This document shows, piece after piece, positions 33,763-43,696 of a stretch of DNA of 64,000 nucleotides. Position numbers and translations under genes: made by a program. The notes under the pieces are model-generated. The model saw nothing but the letters and a program-made list of their open reading frames with translations. It was not told the DNA's origin and searched no databases. This stretch comes from Thalassospira alkalitolerans (GTDB taxonomy: Bacteria; Pseudomonadota; Alphaproteobacteria; Rhodospirillales; Thalassospiraceae): contig NZ_JFKB01000002.1 in the NCBI RefSeq assembly GCF_002115745.1, positions 371,098 through 435,097 of the forward strand. The letters are read 5' to 3'. Within the stretch, counting starts at the first letter, position 1. Each line of letters begins with the position of its first letter.

Positions 33763-34971
33763 ATGACCTCACCCACCCAGGAAAGTATTACAAAAGCCCT
33801 TTCCAATGTCATCGACCCGGCAGACGGTAAGAATATCGTCGAAAAGGGGATGGTTCAAGGTATTGATATTCATGACGAAACAGTAAATGTCATGGTTGCG
33901 GTTGATCCTGCCCGTGGGCCTGCACTCGAAGATTTGCGTCTTGCGGCTGAACGCGCCGTTGCTGATGTGAACGGGGTCACAACCGCCCGTGTTGCTCTGA
34001 CGGCGGAACGCCCGAAGGCAGCAGCCAGTTCCGCGCCGGGCGCTCATTCACATGGTCATGGTCACTCCCATGCCTCTTCAAATGGGGCGGGCGGGGCGGC
34101 ACCGCAAGCTGGACAACGCCCGCAAGGTGCAGGGCAGAAGCCAATTGAGCTGCCGGACGTTCGTTCGATCATTACGGTGGCGTCTGGCAAGGGCGGTGTT
34201 GGTAAATCGACAACCTCTGTCAATCTGGCGCTGGCACTGGCGGCCAAGGGGCTGAAGGTCGGTTTGCTGGATGCCGATATTTATGGGCCCAGCTTGCCAC
34301 GCATGATGGGGCTTCGCGATGCCAAGCCAAGCCATTCGGACAAGCAGGGGAAAATGATCCCGCCGTCGGCATTTGGTATTCGCATTATGTCCATCGGCTT
34401 CATGGTTGATGAAGAACAGCCGGTGATCTGGCGTGGCCCGATGGCAATGGGCGCACTTGAACAGCTTTTGCGTGATAGCGATTGGGGCGAACTTGACGTT
34501 CTGGTGGTTGATATGCCGCCGGGGACCGGGGATATCCAGCTATCGATGACACAGCGTGTGCCGGTGACGGGGGCCGTGATTGTTTCAACGCCGCAGGACA
34601 TCGCGCTTTTGGATGCGCGCAAAGGGTTAAACATGTTCCGCAAGGTCAATGTTCCGGTGCTCGGCCTGATCGAGAATATGAGCTATTACCAGTGCCCGAA
34701 GTGCGGCAATGTCGATCATGTCTTTGACCATGGCGGGGCAAAAAAGGCGGCCGAGGAACTTGGCGTGCCATTTCTGGGCGAAATCCCGCTTGATCTTAAA
34801 ATCCGCCTTGGCGCGGATGAAGGCAAACCGATTGTCCATAGCGATCCCGAAGGGGCACATTCCAAGGCCTATGGCGCCATTGCTGATAAGATTGCCGCCG
34901 AGATTGAAAATCGCGTTGGTCCGAAAACCGCACCGAAGAAAAGCCTGTTCCCAAAGATCAGCTTTAAGTAA
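33763..34971 (+). CDS. mrp: Mrp/ApbC iron-sulfur carrier ATPase
   Basis: This 402-residue protein has an N-terminal MIP18/DUF59-like domain ([22 protein letters not shown]), a His-rich linker (HSHGHGHSH at 34045-34071) and the P-loop domain with the deviant Walker [10 protein letters not shown] and the Fe-S motif CPKCG. It is an [4Fe-4S] carrier or nucleotide-dependent cluster scaffold. The His-rich linker may bind metal. It is the last core gene before the AT-rich TA-like island, which starts after 90 bases. The start ATG lies 20 bases from an upstream AGGA. Confidence 0.93.
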   Translation: MTSPTQESITKALSNVIDPADGKNIVEKGMVQGIDIHDETVNVMVAVDPARGPALEDLRLAAERAVADVNGVTTARVALTAERPKAAASSAPGAHSHGHGHSHASSNGAGGAAPQAGQRPQGAGQKPIELPDVRSIITVASGKGGVGKSTTSVNLALALAAKGLKVGLLDADIYGPSLPRMMGLRDAKPSHSDKQGKMIPPSAFGIRIMSIGFMVDEEQPVIWRGPMAMGALEQLLRDSDWGELDVLVVDMPPGTGDIQLSMTQRVPVTGAVIVSTPQDIALLDARKGLNMFRKVNVPVLGLIENMSYYQCPKCGNVDHVFDHGGAKKAAEELGVPFLGEIPLDLKIRLGADEGKPIVHSDPEGAHSKAYGAIADKIAAEIENRVGPKTAPKKSLFPKISFK

Positions 34972-35058
34972 CTGAGGTCGAAAATATTGAGAGAACCATT
35001 CTCTGGTTTCTTGCTATCATCTGGAAATCAGGGAGAGGCTGAGCTAGGGTTTACGTCG

Positions 35059-35556
35059 ATGCATGATTCTCGCGATATAGCGAACTACATTTTAGATATC
35101 GCAGACAAATCCGGTACGCCAATATCGAATATGGCAATTAACAAGATAATCTACTTTCTCAATGGATGGTATTTGGCAGATTTTGAGAGAGAGTTATGCT
35201 TGGATAAATTCGAGGCGTGGGAGCATGGACCGGTTTTGCCAAAGGTTTATCAGTCGTTCAAAAGCTTTGGAAAAAATTCTATTACGGTGCGCGCGGAGAG
35301 GTTTAATCCGACTACTAGGCTTTGGTATTACCAGCACTATAAATTTAACGACGAAGAGATAAGATATATCAACTTTGTCTTTAAGTCGTACGCCTCGATG
35401 AGTGCTGTTTCGTTGTCAAAGATGTCGCATGTCGAACAAGGGCCGTGGGACTTAGTTCGAAACCCTCGAAATGGTGAGGTCTTTCCAAAAGGTATAATTC
35501 CAAGCAGGTTAATTAGGGACTATTTTTTGCGTATAAGGCGTGTTTCTGACACTTGA
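35059..35556 (+). CDS. Panacea (DUF4065) antitoxin-like protein
   Basis: This 165-residue protein has the Panacea/SocA signature: MAINKIIYFLNGWYLA (residues 25-40), FEAWEHGPVLPKVYQSFKSFG (51-71) and a C-terminal LSKMSHVEQGPW. Panacea domains occur in PanA antitoxins that neutralise many unrelated toxins, usually adjacent genes. The ATG at 35059 follows AGGGT at 10 bases; the frame is open to 34987. Bases 35000-36380 are visibly richer in A and T than the flanking genes, which suggests transfer. The next gene, 120 bases downstream, is the likely toxin. Confidence 0.8.
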   Translation: MHDSRDIANYILDIADKSGTPISNMAINKIIYFLNGWYLADFERELCLDKFEAWEHGPVLPKVYQSFKSFGKNSITVRAERFNPTTRLWYYQHYKFNDEEIRYINFVFKSYASMSAVSLSKMSHVEQGPWDLVRNPRNGEVFPKGIIPSRLIRDYFLRIRRVSDT

Positions 35557-35676
35557 TACGATTCAGGGTTGATGATGGTAGTTAATCAGGTTAAGTTTTT
35601 CTTAATGCGGAACAAACCGTGAAGACTTGACGAAGGGAGAGCTAGGTGACACCACAACTTTGATGAGGAACTAGTT

Positions 35677-36357
35677 TTGCAGAACGAGCTTACATTCCTA
35701 AAAGTCTTGCAGTTGTACTCCCCAAACCCAGACTTATTTCGCCAGAATTTACGTCGATACCTCAGTAATGATGCAGGGCCTTGGGGCTATGATCCCTTCT
35801 ATCGCTATTTGTTCGATTATTTGCGCGGTGTAGCGTTGAAAACTGTTTTAGCGTCAATAAATGACGGCGCTATGTTCAAGTATCAAAAATCGACCTACAT
35901 AAAGCGCCTTAGAGAAATAGATAGTAAAGTTGATTTCTCAGGCGCGATAAACGTCTACCACATGAAGAAAAGTTCACGAATTGAGCTTGGTGGTGTGACG
36001 ATGAGAATTCCCCAAAATATCCAATATACGACCTCAGATGGCCCCAAAATGTTGGTTTCTTTGTTTGATAAGCATTCTGGCTTGGATAATCATGCGGTTC
36101 GTTTGGCCTTGGGAGTTCTTAATGAGGAAGTTAATTCGACAATGCTCGGTGAGGGGCTGTTGCCTGAGCTTATATGTTTTGACAATGACATTTTGAGCTA
36201 CTCAAGCGTAGTTGACTCACCTTTAGCAGAACATGATGAAGTAATGGAATGGTACCGGTATTGCCTGGTTACGTTGAAGGATTTATATGTGCCAGCAAAA
36301 TCCAAACAACCTCAGAAAAACAAAATAGATCCAAATCAGCTCGGCCTAGACTTGTAG
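35677..36357 (+). CDS. Unrecognised partner of the Panacea gene, candidate toxin
   Basis: This 226-residue protein starts at TTG 35677, with GAGGAA 6 bases upstream. It has a mixed, mostly soluble composition: helical N-terminus (LYSPNPDLFRQNLRRYL), a Tyr-rich middle (FYRYLFDYLRGVAL), a beta-rich centre (IELGGVTMRIPQNIQY) and a Lys-rich C-terminal tail. No membrane helix or catalytic motif is obvious. Its position after the antitoxin-like gene and the same A/T-rich composition suggest a toxin, although the pair could be a host-defence or regulatory module. Family unknown. Confidence 0.55.
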   Translation: MQNELTFLKVLQLYSPNPDLFRQNLRRYLSNDAGPWGYDPFYRYLFDYLRGVALKTVLASINDGAMFKYQKSTYIKRLREIDSKVDFSGAINVYHMKKSSRIELGGVTMRIPQNIQYTTSDGPKMLVSLFDKHSGLDNHAVRLALGVLNEEVNSTMLGEGLLPELICFDNDILSYSSVVDSPLAEHDEVMEWYRYCLVTLKDLYVPAKSKQPQKNKIDPNQLGLDL

Positions 36358-36389
36358 GGCTCGGGAAATATCTTGGGTCTATGTAAAAC

Positions 36390-36421
36390 AAAACCCCGCC
36401 AGATTTCTCTGGCGGGGTTTT
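36390..36421. terminator. Terminator closing the AT-rich island and purL
   Basis: AAAACCCCGCCAGA / TCTGGCGGGGTTTT is a 14-bp perfect stem with a TTTC loop, usable in both directions between the convergent island gene and purL. Confidence 0.9.
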
Positions 36422-36445
36422 GTGTTTGCAGGAAAGAACAGTTGA

Positions 36446-38656
36446 TTAGGTGGCGTCTGCCATGAAGGACTGCATCCAGCCTTCGTTCAGGTCGCGCAGT
36501 TCGGCAAGGCCGATTTTGTTTTTACCATCAATGGAGATCGCATCACCACCGGCCTGACCGATGATTGCAGCCGCAACATTCGAGCTGTTGGCAGCATTCA
36601 GAACCTTGTCCGGATCGCGGGTGGCGATCACATATCTGCCCTGATCTTCACCAAATAGCCATGCGACTTCGCTGCCACTTTCTGGCAGGTGCAGGTCGGC
36701 GCCGATATTGCCGGCAAGGCACATTTCGGAAACAGCAACCAGCAAACCGCCATCAGCGATATCGTGGCAGGTACGGATCAGGCCAAGTTCGATCAACTCA
36801 CGTACCAGCGTACCAGCACGTTTTTCGGCATCAAGGTCGACTGGCGGCGGTGCGCCTTCTTCGCGGCCTTCGATGGTTTTAAGATACAGCGACTGGCCCA
36901 ATTCACCGGTTGCCGCACCGAGCATGATCAGTGCACTGTCATCGCGCTTGATCGCGATGGTCGCATGGTGACCCAGATCGGAAATCACACCAACGCCACC
37001 AATCGCCGGGGTCGGCATGATACCAACGCCATTGGTTTCGTTGTAAAGCGACACGTTGCCCGACACGACCGGGAAGTCGAGCGTGATGCAAGCTTGGGCA
37101 ATGCCCTGACATGCGCCAACAAACTGACCCATGATGCGCGGACGTTCCGGGTTGCCAAAGTTCATGTTGTCCGTGATGGCAAGCGGCTTGGCGCCGGTTG
37201 CGCACAGGTTGCGATAGGCTTCGGCAACGGCCTGTTTGCCGCCTTCAACCGGATCGGCCATGACATAGCGCGGGGTACAGTCGGTGGTCGCGGCAATGCC
37301 CTTGTTCGTGCCGGAAACGCGCACGACACCGGCATCGCCCCCCGGACGGACAATGGTGTTGCCCATGACCAGATGGTCATATTGTTCCCAAATCCAGCGA
37401 CGCGACGCAAGGTCGGAGGACGCCATCAGGGTTTTAAGCGCATCAACATGGCTGATCTTGCCCGAAAGGCTTGCCGGATCAATGCGATCCTGTTTTGGGG
37501 TTTCTTCCCATGGACGGTCATATTCCGGCGATGCTTCGGCCAGCGGATCAATCGGCAGATCACCGGCAACTTCGCCATGCCACATCAGGGTCATGCGTTT
37601 GGTGTCGGTCAATTTGCCGATTACCGCAAAGTCGAGTTCCCATTTGTCAAAGATTGCCTTGGCGGCATCTTCGCAGCCGGGTTTCAGGACCATCAGCATG
37701 CGTTCCTGCGATTCTGAAAGCATGAGTTCGTAAGGCGTCATGCCTTCTTCGCGCATAGGGACTTTATCAAGCCACAGCTCGACACCAACGCCGCCTTTTG
37801 AGGCCATCTCGAACGAAGATGACGTCAGGCCAGCCGCCCCCATATCCTGAATGGCAACGATCATGTCGGTTGCCATCAGTTCAAGGCAGGCTTCCAGCAG
37901 AAGCTTTTCGGTGAACGGATCGCCGACCTGAACGGTAGGACGCTTTTCGTCGCTGTCGTCATCGAATTCAGCCGACGCCATGGTAGCACCATGGATGCCG
38001 TCGCGGCCGGTTTTCGACCCGACATAGACAACCGGGTTTCCTATACCCGCAGCAGCCGAATAGAAAATGTTGTCGACATCGGCCAGCCCCACGGTCATCG
38101 CATTGACCAGGATGTTGCCGTTGTAGGATGCGTGGAAGTTGGTTTCCCCGCCGATGGTCGGAACCCCCATGCAGTTGCCATACCCGCCGATCCCCTCGAC
38201 AACACCACTAAGCAAGTGGCGGGTTTTAGGGTGTTCTGGTTCGCCAAAACGCAGCGCATTAAGGTTGGCAATCGGGCGCGCACCCATGGTGAAAACATCA
38301 CGCATGATGCCGCCAACACCGGTAGCAGCCCCCTGATAGGGTTCGATAAACGACGGGTGGTTGTGGCTTTCCATTTTGAAAATGGCGGCCTGACCATCGC
38401 CAATATCAATCACGCCGGCATTTTCGCCCGGTCCCTGAATGACCCAGTCGGCCTTGGTCGGCAGCGTCTTGAGCCATTTTTTCGATGATTTGTAGGAGCA
38501 ATGCTCAGACCACATGACCGAGAAAATGCCAAGCTCGTTGATGTTAGGTTCACGGCCCATGATGTCGAGGACGAGCTTGTACTCTTCCTCGTTAAGCCCG
38601 TGTTCTTTGACCAGTTCAGGCGTGATCGGTGTGCTGTTAAATTCGTTGGTGCTCAC
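36446..38656 (-). CDS. purL: Phosphoribosylformylglycinamidine synthase II
   Basis: This 736-residue protein is the catalytic ATP-dependent subunit of FGAM synthase. It has duplicated AIR-synthase-type domains: [16 protein letters not shown] with the active His, [35 protein letters not shown], and a second block with [13 protein letters not shown] and [16 protein letters not shown]. With PurQ (glutaminase) and PurS it forms FGAM in purine synthesis. PurL is the last gene of the purC-purS-purQ-purL row and overlaps purQ by 4 bases. It is full length. Confidence 0.96.
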   Translation of the reverse strand: MSTNEFNSTPITPELVKEHGLNEEEYKLVLDIMGREPNINELGIFSVMWSEHCSYKSSKKWLKTLPTKADWVIQGPGENAGVIDIGDGQAAIFKMESHNHPSFIEPYQGAATGVGGIMRDVFTMGARPIANLNALRFGEPEHPKTRHLLSGVVEGIGGYGNCMGVPTIGGETNFHASYNGNILVNAMTVGLADVDNIFYSAAAGIGNPVVYVGSKTGRDGIHGATMASAEFDDDSDEKRPTVQVGDPFTEKLLLEACLELMATDMIVAIQDMGAAGLTSSSFEMASKGGVGVELWLDKVPMREEGMTPYELMLSESQERMLMVLKPGCEDAAKAIFDKWELDFAVIGKLTDTKRMTLMWHGEVAGDLPIDPLAEASPEYDRPWEETPKQDRIDPASLSGKISHVDALKTLMASSDLASRRWIWEQYDHLVMGNTIVRPGGDAGVVRVSGTNKGIAATTDCTPRYVMADPVEGGKQAVAEAYRNLCATGAKPLAITDNMNFGNPERPRIMGQFVGACQGIAQACITLDFPVVSGNVSLYNETNGVGIMPTPAIGGVGVISDLGHHATIAIKRDDSALIMLGAATGELGQSLYLKTIEGREEGAPPPVDLDAEKRAGTLVRELIELGLIRTCHDIADGGLLVAVSEMCLAGNIGADLHLPESGSEVAWLFGEDQGRYVIATRDPDKVLNAANSSNVAAAIIGQAGGDAISIDGKNKIGLAELRDLNEGWMQSFMADAT

Positions 38657-39342
38657 GATACGGCCTCCACCATGCTTTTGAACAGACCGCGACCATCAAT
38701 CCCGCCATGCAGCGGATCAATGGCATTTTCCGGGTGGGGCATCATGCCAAGAACATTGCCCTGTTCATTGATGATACCAGCGATGTTGCGCTGCGACCCA
38801 TTCAGATTGGTCGCCGGATCGACATTGCCATTCGCATCGCAGTAGCGCAGGACAACGCGGCCTTCACCCTCAAGACGGTTAAGCGTGTCTTCATCGGCAA
38901 AATAATTACCGTCATGATGGGCGACAGGATAATCAACCACATCGCCTTTGCCATACTGGTTGGTAAAGCGGCTTGTGGTGTTTTCGATTTTTAGATGCGT
39001 GTTTTTACAGATGAATTTCAGGCTGGCATTGCGCATCAGCGCACCGGGCAACAGGCCTGCTTCTGTCAAAATCTGGAAACCATTACACACGCCCAGAATG
39101 GTCACACCTGCTTTGGCGCGGTCGGCAACCGCGCGCATGATCGGGGACTTGGCAGCCATCGCTCCGCAGCGCAGATAGTCGCCATAAGAAAAGCCGCCAG
39201 GGACCATGATGATGTCGACGTTGGGCAGCTCGGTTTCGCCATGCCAGACCACGGTCGGTTTGGTGCCGGTTGCCTGTTCTAGCGCGGCAATGGCGTCATT
39301 CTCCCGGTTGATGCCGGGGAAGAGGATGACAGCGGATTTCAT
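38653..39342 (-). CDS. purQ: Phosphoribosylformylglycinamidine synthase I (glutaminase)
   Basis: This 229-residue protein is a class I glutamine amidotransferase: nucleophile Cys in [10 protein letters not shown] and the HPE dyad in [10 protein letters not shown]. It supplies ammonia to PurL in the FGAM step. The start [16 protein letters not shown] is typical. The stop overlaps purL's ATG, so the two subunits are coupled. Confidence 0.95.
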   Translation of the reverse strand: MKSAVILFPGINRENDAIAALEQATGTKPTVVWHGETELPNVDIIMVPGGFSYGDYLRCGAMAAKSPIMRAVADRAKAGVTILGVCNGFQILTEAGLLPGALMRNASLKFICKNTHLKIENTTSRFTNQYGKGDVVDYPVAHHDGNYFADEDTLNRLEGEGRVVLRYCDANGNVDPATNLNGSQRNIAGIINEQGNVLGMMPHPENAIDPLHGGIDGRGLFKSMVEAVS

Positions 39343-39390
39343 GAAATACCGTCTCTCGATTAGTGTCCGTTACGCAATCTCGATACGCAA

Positions 39391-39421
39391 AGGCCCCGCC
39401 ACAGCAAGACCCCGGCGGGGC
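39391..39421 (-). terminator. GC-rich hairpin between purS and purQ
   Basis: GCCCCGCC / GGCGGGGC form an 8-bp stem with a 13-base loop 3 bases after the purS stop. There is no long T-tract, so it may adjust mRNA ratio rather than end transcription. Confidence 0.4.
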
Positions 39422-39423
39422 GG

Positions 39424-39663
39424 TTAAGCCAGCTCGATGGTGTAGTCTTCGATCACGGTATTGGCGAGAAGCTTCTCGCACATCTCGGTGACCTCGGCTT
39501 TGGCCTTTGCGGCATCCGTACCGTCGATTTCCAGTTCAATAAACTTGCCCTGGCGGACGTCGTTAACGCCATCAAAACCAAGCCCCTGCAGGGCGTGGTG
39601 AACGGCTTTACCCTGCGGGTCAAGAACACCGTTCTTCAGGGTGACATGGACACGTGCTTTCAC
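39424..39663 (-). CDS. purS: PurS subunit of FGAM synthase
   Basis: This 79-residue protein has the PurS fold: ARVHVTLKNGVLDPQGKAVHHALQGLGFDGVNDVRQGKFIEL. It holds PurQ and PurL together. I use the GTG at 39663, which has AAGGAG 6 bases before it; longer open frames to 39768 are not typical. Located between purQ and purC, as expected. Confidence 0.9.
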   Translation of the reverse strand: MKARVHVTLKNGVLDPQGKAVHHALQGLGFDGVNDVRQGKFIELEIDGTDAAKAKAEVTEMCEKLLANTVIEDYTIELA

Positions 39664-39755
39664 GAGAAGCTCCTTTGAGTGCGCACTCGCCATACGGCGA
39701 TACTTGTTTGCAAACAATGATTTACCGGTTCCCAATGGTTCCGGCATCGATAAGA

Positions 39756-39779
39756 AAAGGCCGCGCAAGCGCGGCCTTT
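39756..39779 (-). terminator. Perfect hairpin between purC and purS
   Basis: AAAGGCCGCGC / GCGCGGCCTTT is an 11-bp perfect stem with a 2-base loop 4 bases downstream of the purC stop on the minus strand. It may attenuate or partly end transcription. Confidence 0.65.
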
Positions 39780-39782
39780 GGA

Positions 39783-40541
39783 TTATTTGTCTTTATTGAG
39801 CGTTTCTATGTCAGCCGATTCAGGCAGGACACCAAGACGGCGCGCTACTTCCTGATAGGCTTCTTCGACCCCGCCAAGGTCACGGCGGAACCGGTCCTTG
39901 TCCATCTTTTCATTGGTAACCGCATCCCACAGGCGGCAGTTATCCGGGCTGAATTCATCGGCCAGAACCAACTGCATGAAATCGCCTTCCCAGATGCGAC
40001 CGAATTCCAGTTTGAAATCGACAAGTTTGATGCCGATACCGCGCATCAGGCCACACAGGTAATCATTAACGCGAAGCGTCATACCGACGATTTCTTCGAG
40101 TTCTTCGGCGCTGGCCCAGCCAAGGGCAAGGATATGCTCGTCAGAAACCAGCGGGTCACCCAGCGCATCGTCTTTGTAATAGAATTCGACAATCGGGCGC
40201 GGCAGACGTTCGCCTTCTTCAAGGCCAAGGCGTTTGGCCATCGAACCAGCGACAATATTGCGCACCACGACTTCAATCGGAACGATTTCACATTTTTTGC
40301 AAAGCTGTTCGCGCATGTTGATGCGGCGTATGAAATGCGTCGGGATGCCGATTTCCGCCAGACGAGTCATGACGAATTCGGTGATCATGTTGTTCAGGAC
40401 GCCCTTGCCGGCAATAGTGCCGCGCTTTTGTGCGTTGAACGCGGTGGCATCGTCCTTGAAATACTGGATGATGGTGCCGGGCTCGGTACCTTCGTACAAA
40501 ATCTTGGCTTTACCCTCGTAGATGGGCTGCTTTCTGGACAT
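39783..40541 (-). CDS. purC: SAICAR synthase
   Basis: This 252-residue protein carries PurC motifs: [11 protein letters not shown] at the N-terminus, [32 protein letters not shown] and [10 protein letters not shown]. It joins CAIR and aspartate with ATP to make SAICAR. It heads the purine row, with a 190-base leader before NRDE that shows a CGGCTTTTG / CAAAAGCCG hairpin (40694-40719). Confidence 0.95.
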   Translation of the reverse strand: MSRKQPIYEGKAKILYEGTEPGTIIQYFKDDATAFNAQKRGTIAGKGVLNNMITEFVMTRLAEIGIPTHFIRRINMREQLCKKCEIVPIEVVVRNIVAGSMAKRLGLEEGERLPRPIVEFYYKDDALGDPLVSDEHILALGWASAEELEEIVGMTLRVNDYLCGLMRGIGIKLVDFKLEFGRIWEGDFMQLVLADEFSPDNCRLWDAVTNEKMDKDRFRRDLGGVEEAYQEVARRLGVLPESADIETLNKDK

Positions 40542-40733
40542 TGGCGGGATCTTTCACATCTTTGCTTGCGGGGAGTGTCCCCGAGCACCCTGAAAAACGC
40601 GCCCCTCGTATAGCAGTGCTGGCGAAGAAACTCAATTGCCGCGTAAGGTCTATTTACGCAGAGTTGATAATAGGATTTTGCAACCGTCGGCGACGGCTTT
40701 TGCCGCGCCGCAAAAGCCGTGTGAAAACAAGCT

Positions 40734-41510
40734 TTAAAGCTCCACCGGCCAAAATCCGGCCTGATCGGGTTGACCATTGGCAAACAACCAGACCGGGCGA
40801 CGCGGCAGTTCATTTTTCTGAGTGGGAATCGCCGGAAGTCCGATCAATGACGAGCAGACGGTTTCGAACCCGATATTGCTGCGCACCAGCATCGCGTCGG
40901 CACGGATGTCATGATGGGCCGGATCGGGGGGCATGATACCGGTATCAGACAGTAATGCTTGCCATGCAAACCAGTCGTCGGCTTCGGGATTGGGGGGCGG
41001 GGCGCTGATGAACCGTGGCAGGTTGCGTTTGGTGCGTTCGCTGTTATCCGCATCATTCAGGTCATGAGCGGTTAGAATCGATAATCCTTCGGGGATGTCG
41101 GTGATGTCGATCTTGCCATCGCCACGATTGGCCAGCCAATAAGCATCGCGGTTATCGGCAATTACCATATTGAACGGGCGATAGGCGTTGCCGTCGAGTT
41201 CTGCCAATGCCTGTGCAGCATCGATGGCATCGGCATGATCAAGGGCTTCGAGTGGTAATTCACCACGCGACCGTTTACCCTCTGCCGGGCCAAGCGTGCC
41301 AAAGCGGTTCAAGACCGCTGCAACGACGCCATCCTCGTTAACGCCAAGCCAGGTACCACCTGCCGTTTCGTCGAGTCCTGCGATGACATCCGGGCGGTCT
41401 TCCCAGTGGCGAGCCGGTGGCTTCCAGGGGCGGTTATCCATTTCGTCACGGTTGGCGCCGATAATAACCGGCCATTCATGGTCGGGGCGGCGTAGAATGA
41501 TAACTGTACA
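40734..41510 (-). CDS. NRDE/TANGO2 family protein
   Basis: This 258-residue protein starts MCTVIIL with the NRDE motif at 21-24, and the GGTWLGVNEDGVVAAVLNR strand follows. TANGO2-type proteins have an N-terminal-nucleophile-like fold with an essential Cys2, and relate to heme trafficking or acyl metabolism in other organisms. The ATG at 41510 puts Cys at position 2, so I prefer it over 41543. No operon partner is visible. The precise biochemical role is not known. Confidence 0.85.
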   Translation of the reverse strand, partial: CTVIILRRPDHEWPVIIGANRDEMDNRPWKPPARHWEDRPDVIAGLDETAGGTWLGVNEDGVVAAVLNRFGTLGPAEGKRSRGELPLEALDHADAIDAAQALAELDGNAYRPFNMVIADNRDAYWLANRGDGKIDITDIPEGLSILTAHDLNDADNSERTKRNLPRFISAPPPNPEADDWFAWQALLSDTGIMPPDPAHHDIRADAMLVRSNIGFETVCSSLIGLPAIPTQKNELPRRPVWLFANGQPDQAGFWPVEL

Positions 41511-41661
41511 CATGAGCCAGATCAAAGCGACATGCACCCGCATTTGTCAAATTCAAAAGTATAGCGACTGGGCAGTGACATAAGCTGATCCAGTTCATAA
41601 ATATAAAAGACGAAGGCAAACGCGCCCTGTTGGCGAGGAAACCAAATCAAGGAGTTCATCC

Positions 41662-41982
41662 ATGGCGAACCTAACTGATCGCGAACGCGGATTTGAGGCC
41701 AAATACAGTTTTGACCTTGAACGGGATTTCCGGATTGAGGCCCATCTTTATAAAATGCTGGCGCTTTGGGCGGGTGAAAAGATGGGGATGAGCGAAGCCG
41801 AAAGTCGTGCCTATGCTGCGAAAGTTGTTGGGGATGTCGTCACCAATCCGCAGGAGAATGGGGTGGTTGCGGTGCTTCTGGCCGAGTTTGGCCGTCATAA
41901 AATCGATATGACGGTTAGTGAATTGACCAGCAAACTGGAACAATTACGACCCATCGCACGGGCCGAATTGCTGGGCGAATAG
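41662..41982 (+). CDS. DUF1476 protein, ATP synthase zeta-inhibitor type
   Basis: This 106-residue helical protein has the DUF1476 pattern: ERGFEAKYSFDLERDFRIEAHLYKMLALWAGEKMG with the inhibitory N-terminal helix, then RAYAAKVVGDVVTNPQENGV and the KIDMTVSELTSKLEQLRPIAR C-terminal part. In related bacteria, DUF1476 zeta inhibits F1Fo-ATPase hydrolysis. It stands alone with a good upstream AAGGAG. Confidence 0.9.
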   Translation: MANLTDRERGFEAKYSFDLERDFRIEAHLYKMLALWAGEKMGMSEAESRAYAAKVVGDVVTNPQENGVVAVLLAEFGRHKIDMTVSELTSKLEQLRPIARAELLGE

Positions 41983-42140
41983 TTGGCCTGCGCAAATAAG
42001 AAAAAGTTCGGATTTGCAAACCATTAGCCGGTTTCGTATTCTGTTCCTGAAGTCATAGTAAATTTCTGGATGCAGCCACGCGTTGTTTTGCTCGCCAAAG
42101 TCGGGCTTGGTTGTGGGGCAGATAGAGAAAGGCAAAAGCT

Positions 42141-42818
42141 TTGCGTATCCTGTTGGCGGACGATCACGACCTGGTTCGTGAGGCGTTATCACTGCTGTTT
42201 AAGCAATATTTTGATGGTTGCGAAGTGGTCGAGGCAGGTGCATTGGACCCCGCTCTTGAGCATATAGAAGCGCAAAATGATTTCGATCTGGTGCTTCTTG
42301 ATTTGCGGATGCCCGGGATGAATGGGCTTGAGGGACTGAAGCGGACGCTTGAAAAGGCGGCGAAAACCACGTCTGTGGTTCTTCTTTCCGGTGCTTATCG
42401 TAGTGAAGATGTGCGTCGTGCTATTGAAAATGGTGCACAGGGTTTTATTCCCAAAACGTTGCGCGGGCAGGCACTGGCCAATGCGATCCAGCTTGTCTTG
42501 GCGGGTGAAAAATACCTGCCGTCTTCGATTCTTAACGATCTGAGCGAAAGTTTCGGGGGTGGTTCCGATGGCGAGCCACGCATGGCTGGCGGTTTTGGCA
42601 GTGAAGGCGACTTTGCGCGGCTGACTCCGCGTGAACGTGAAGTTTTGGCCCTTTTGGCCGAAGGTCGCCCGAACAAGGATATTGCGCGGCATCTCGATTT
42701 GCGTGAAATCACGGTGAAATATCATCTGAAAAATGTTTATCGCAAACTGCACGTGTCGAATCGTGCACAGGCGGTGAAAATTGCACTCGAAGATATGGCG
42801 CGGACCGGAACCCTGTAG
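42141..42818 (+). CDS. NarL/FixJ-type response regulator
   Basis: This 225-residue protein has a receiver (ILLADDHDLVREAL, phospho-Asp D54 in LLDLRMPGM) and a LuxR-type HTH (LTPREREVLALLAEGRPNKDIARHLDLREITVKYHLKNVYRKL). It starts with TTG at 42141, with GAGAAAGG 8 bases upstream. No kinase gene is adjacent, so the signal is unknown. It ends in a row with a strong terminator before the amidotransferase-like gene. Confidence 0.88.
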   Translation: MRILLADDHDLVREALSLLFKQYFDGCEVVEAGALDPALEHIEAQNDFDLVLLDLRMPGMNGLEGLKRTLEKAAKTTSVVLLSGAYRSEDVRRAIENGAQGFIPKTLRGQALANAIQLVLAGEKYLPSSILNDLSESFGGGSDGEPRMAGGFGSEGDFARLTPREREVLALLAEGRPNKDIARHLDLREITVKYHLKNVYRKLHVSNRAQAVKIALEDMARTGTL

Positions 42819-42853
42819 TATGCTCGTCAAAGGCAGCGCTAAAAACGCTTGAT

Positions 42854-42884
42854 AAACGGCCCGTGTTTCACGGGCCGTTTTTAT
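42854..42884 (+). terminator. Terminator of the response regulator
   Basis: AAACGGCCCGTG / CACGGGCCGTTT is a 12-bp stem with a TTT loop followed by TTTAT, 36 bases after the stop. Confidence 0.9.
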
Positions 42885-42938
42885 TTGGCGATTGGTCTGC
42901 TTTCCCTCGTCCTGTCACCCATGAAACGAGGAATGATC

Positions 42939-43637
42939 ATGACCGTCCGTATTGCTCTTGTCGGGGATTTCAAACCCGCCGCGATTGCCCATCAGGCCAT
43001 CCCCAAAGCCCTTCAGATTGCGGGCACCGAAATTGGTGTTGTCGCAGAATGGGATTGGATCGCAACACCGCGCTTTGACGCCGGTGCAGGTGATATTCTG
43101 TCTGGTTATGACGGGATGTGGTGCGTACCGGCAAGCCCCTATGACAGTTTCGATGGCGCATTGGCGGCCATTCGCTTTGCACGTGAAAACGATATTCCAT
43201 TTTTGGGGACTTGTGGCGGTTATCAACATGCGGTGCTGGAATATGCCCGTAATGTTTTGGGGCTATCCAATGCTGCGAATGCCGAGATTGAACCGGATGC
43301 AGAAGTACCGCTTATTGCGCCGCTAAGCTGCGCGCTGATCGATCAGGATGGCGGGATTGAATTGGCCGGGGGCAGTTTGATCCGCGGATATTGTGGGTCG
43401 GAAACAATCACGGAGACCTATCGCTGCAGTTATGGGTTTAATCGTGATTATGCCGGACTGTTGGATGGGCGCCCGATGCAGATCAGTGCCTGGGATGCGG
43501 ATGGTGATCCGCGTGCGGTGGAACTGCGCAATCATCGCTTCTTTATCGGAACAGCGTTTCAGCCGGAACGTTCGGCTTTGCGTGGGGAAGCGCACCCGCT
43601 GATCACGGCATTCGTCAAAGCCGCATTCGAAAAATAG
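42939..43637 (+). CDS. CTP synthase C-terminal-like amidotransferase
   Basis: This 233-residue protein resembles the class I glutaminase half of CTP synthase, with the Cys nucleophile in FLGTCGGYQ (C92). Instead of the expected HPE dyad, the corresponding place reads AFQPERSALRGEAHPL, so the histidine is a glutamine. It matches the family called CTP-synthase C-terminal-region-related protein. The ATG at 42939 follows ACGAGGA; a longer frame to 42849 runs through the previous terminator. It may hydrolyse another amide or act as an inactive binder. Confidence 0.78.
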   Translation: MTVRIALVGDFKPAAIAHQAIPKALQIAGTEIGVVAEWDWIATPRFDAGAGDILSGYDGMWCVPASPYDSFDGALAAIRFARENDIPFLGTCGGYQHAVLEYARNVLGLSNAANAEIEPDAEVPLIAPLSCALIDQDGGIELAGGSLIRGYCGSETITETYRCSYGFNRDYAGLLDGRPMQISAWDADGDPRAVELRNHRFFIGTAFQPERSALRGEAHPLITAFVKAAFEK

Positions 43638-43644
43638 CCCGCAT

Positions 43645-43675
43645 AAAAAACACCCCCGTGATCAACACGGGGGTG
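43645..43675 (-). terminator. Terminator after the EamA transporter
   Basis: CACCCCCGTG / CACGGGGGTG form a 10-bp stem with six T residues after it on the minus strand. It serves the EamA gene, and also lies just behind the amidotransferase-like gene. Confidence 0.85.
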
Positions 43676-43696
43676 ACACCATTGAGACAGACAGTC

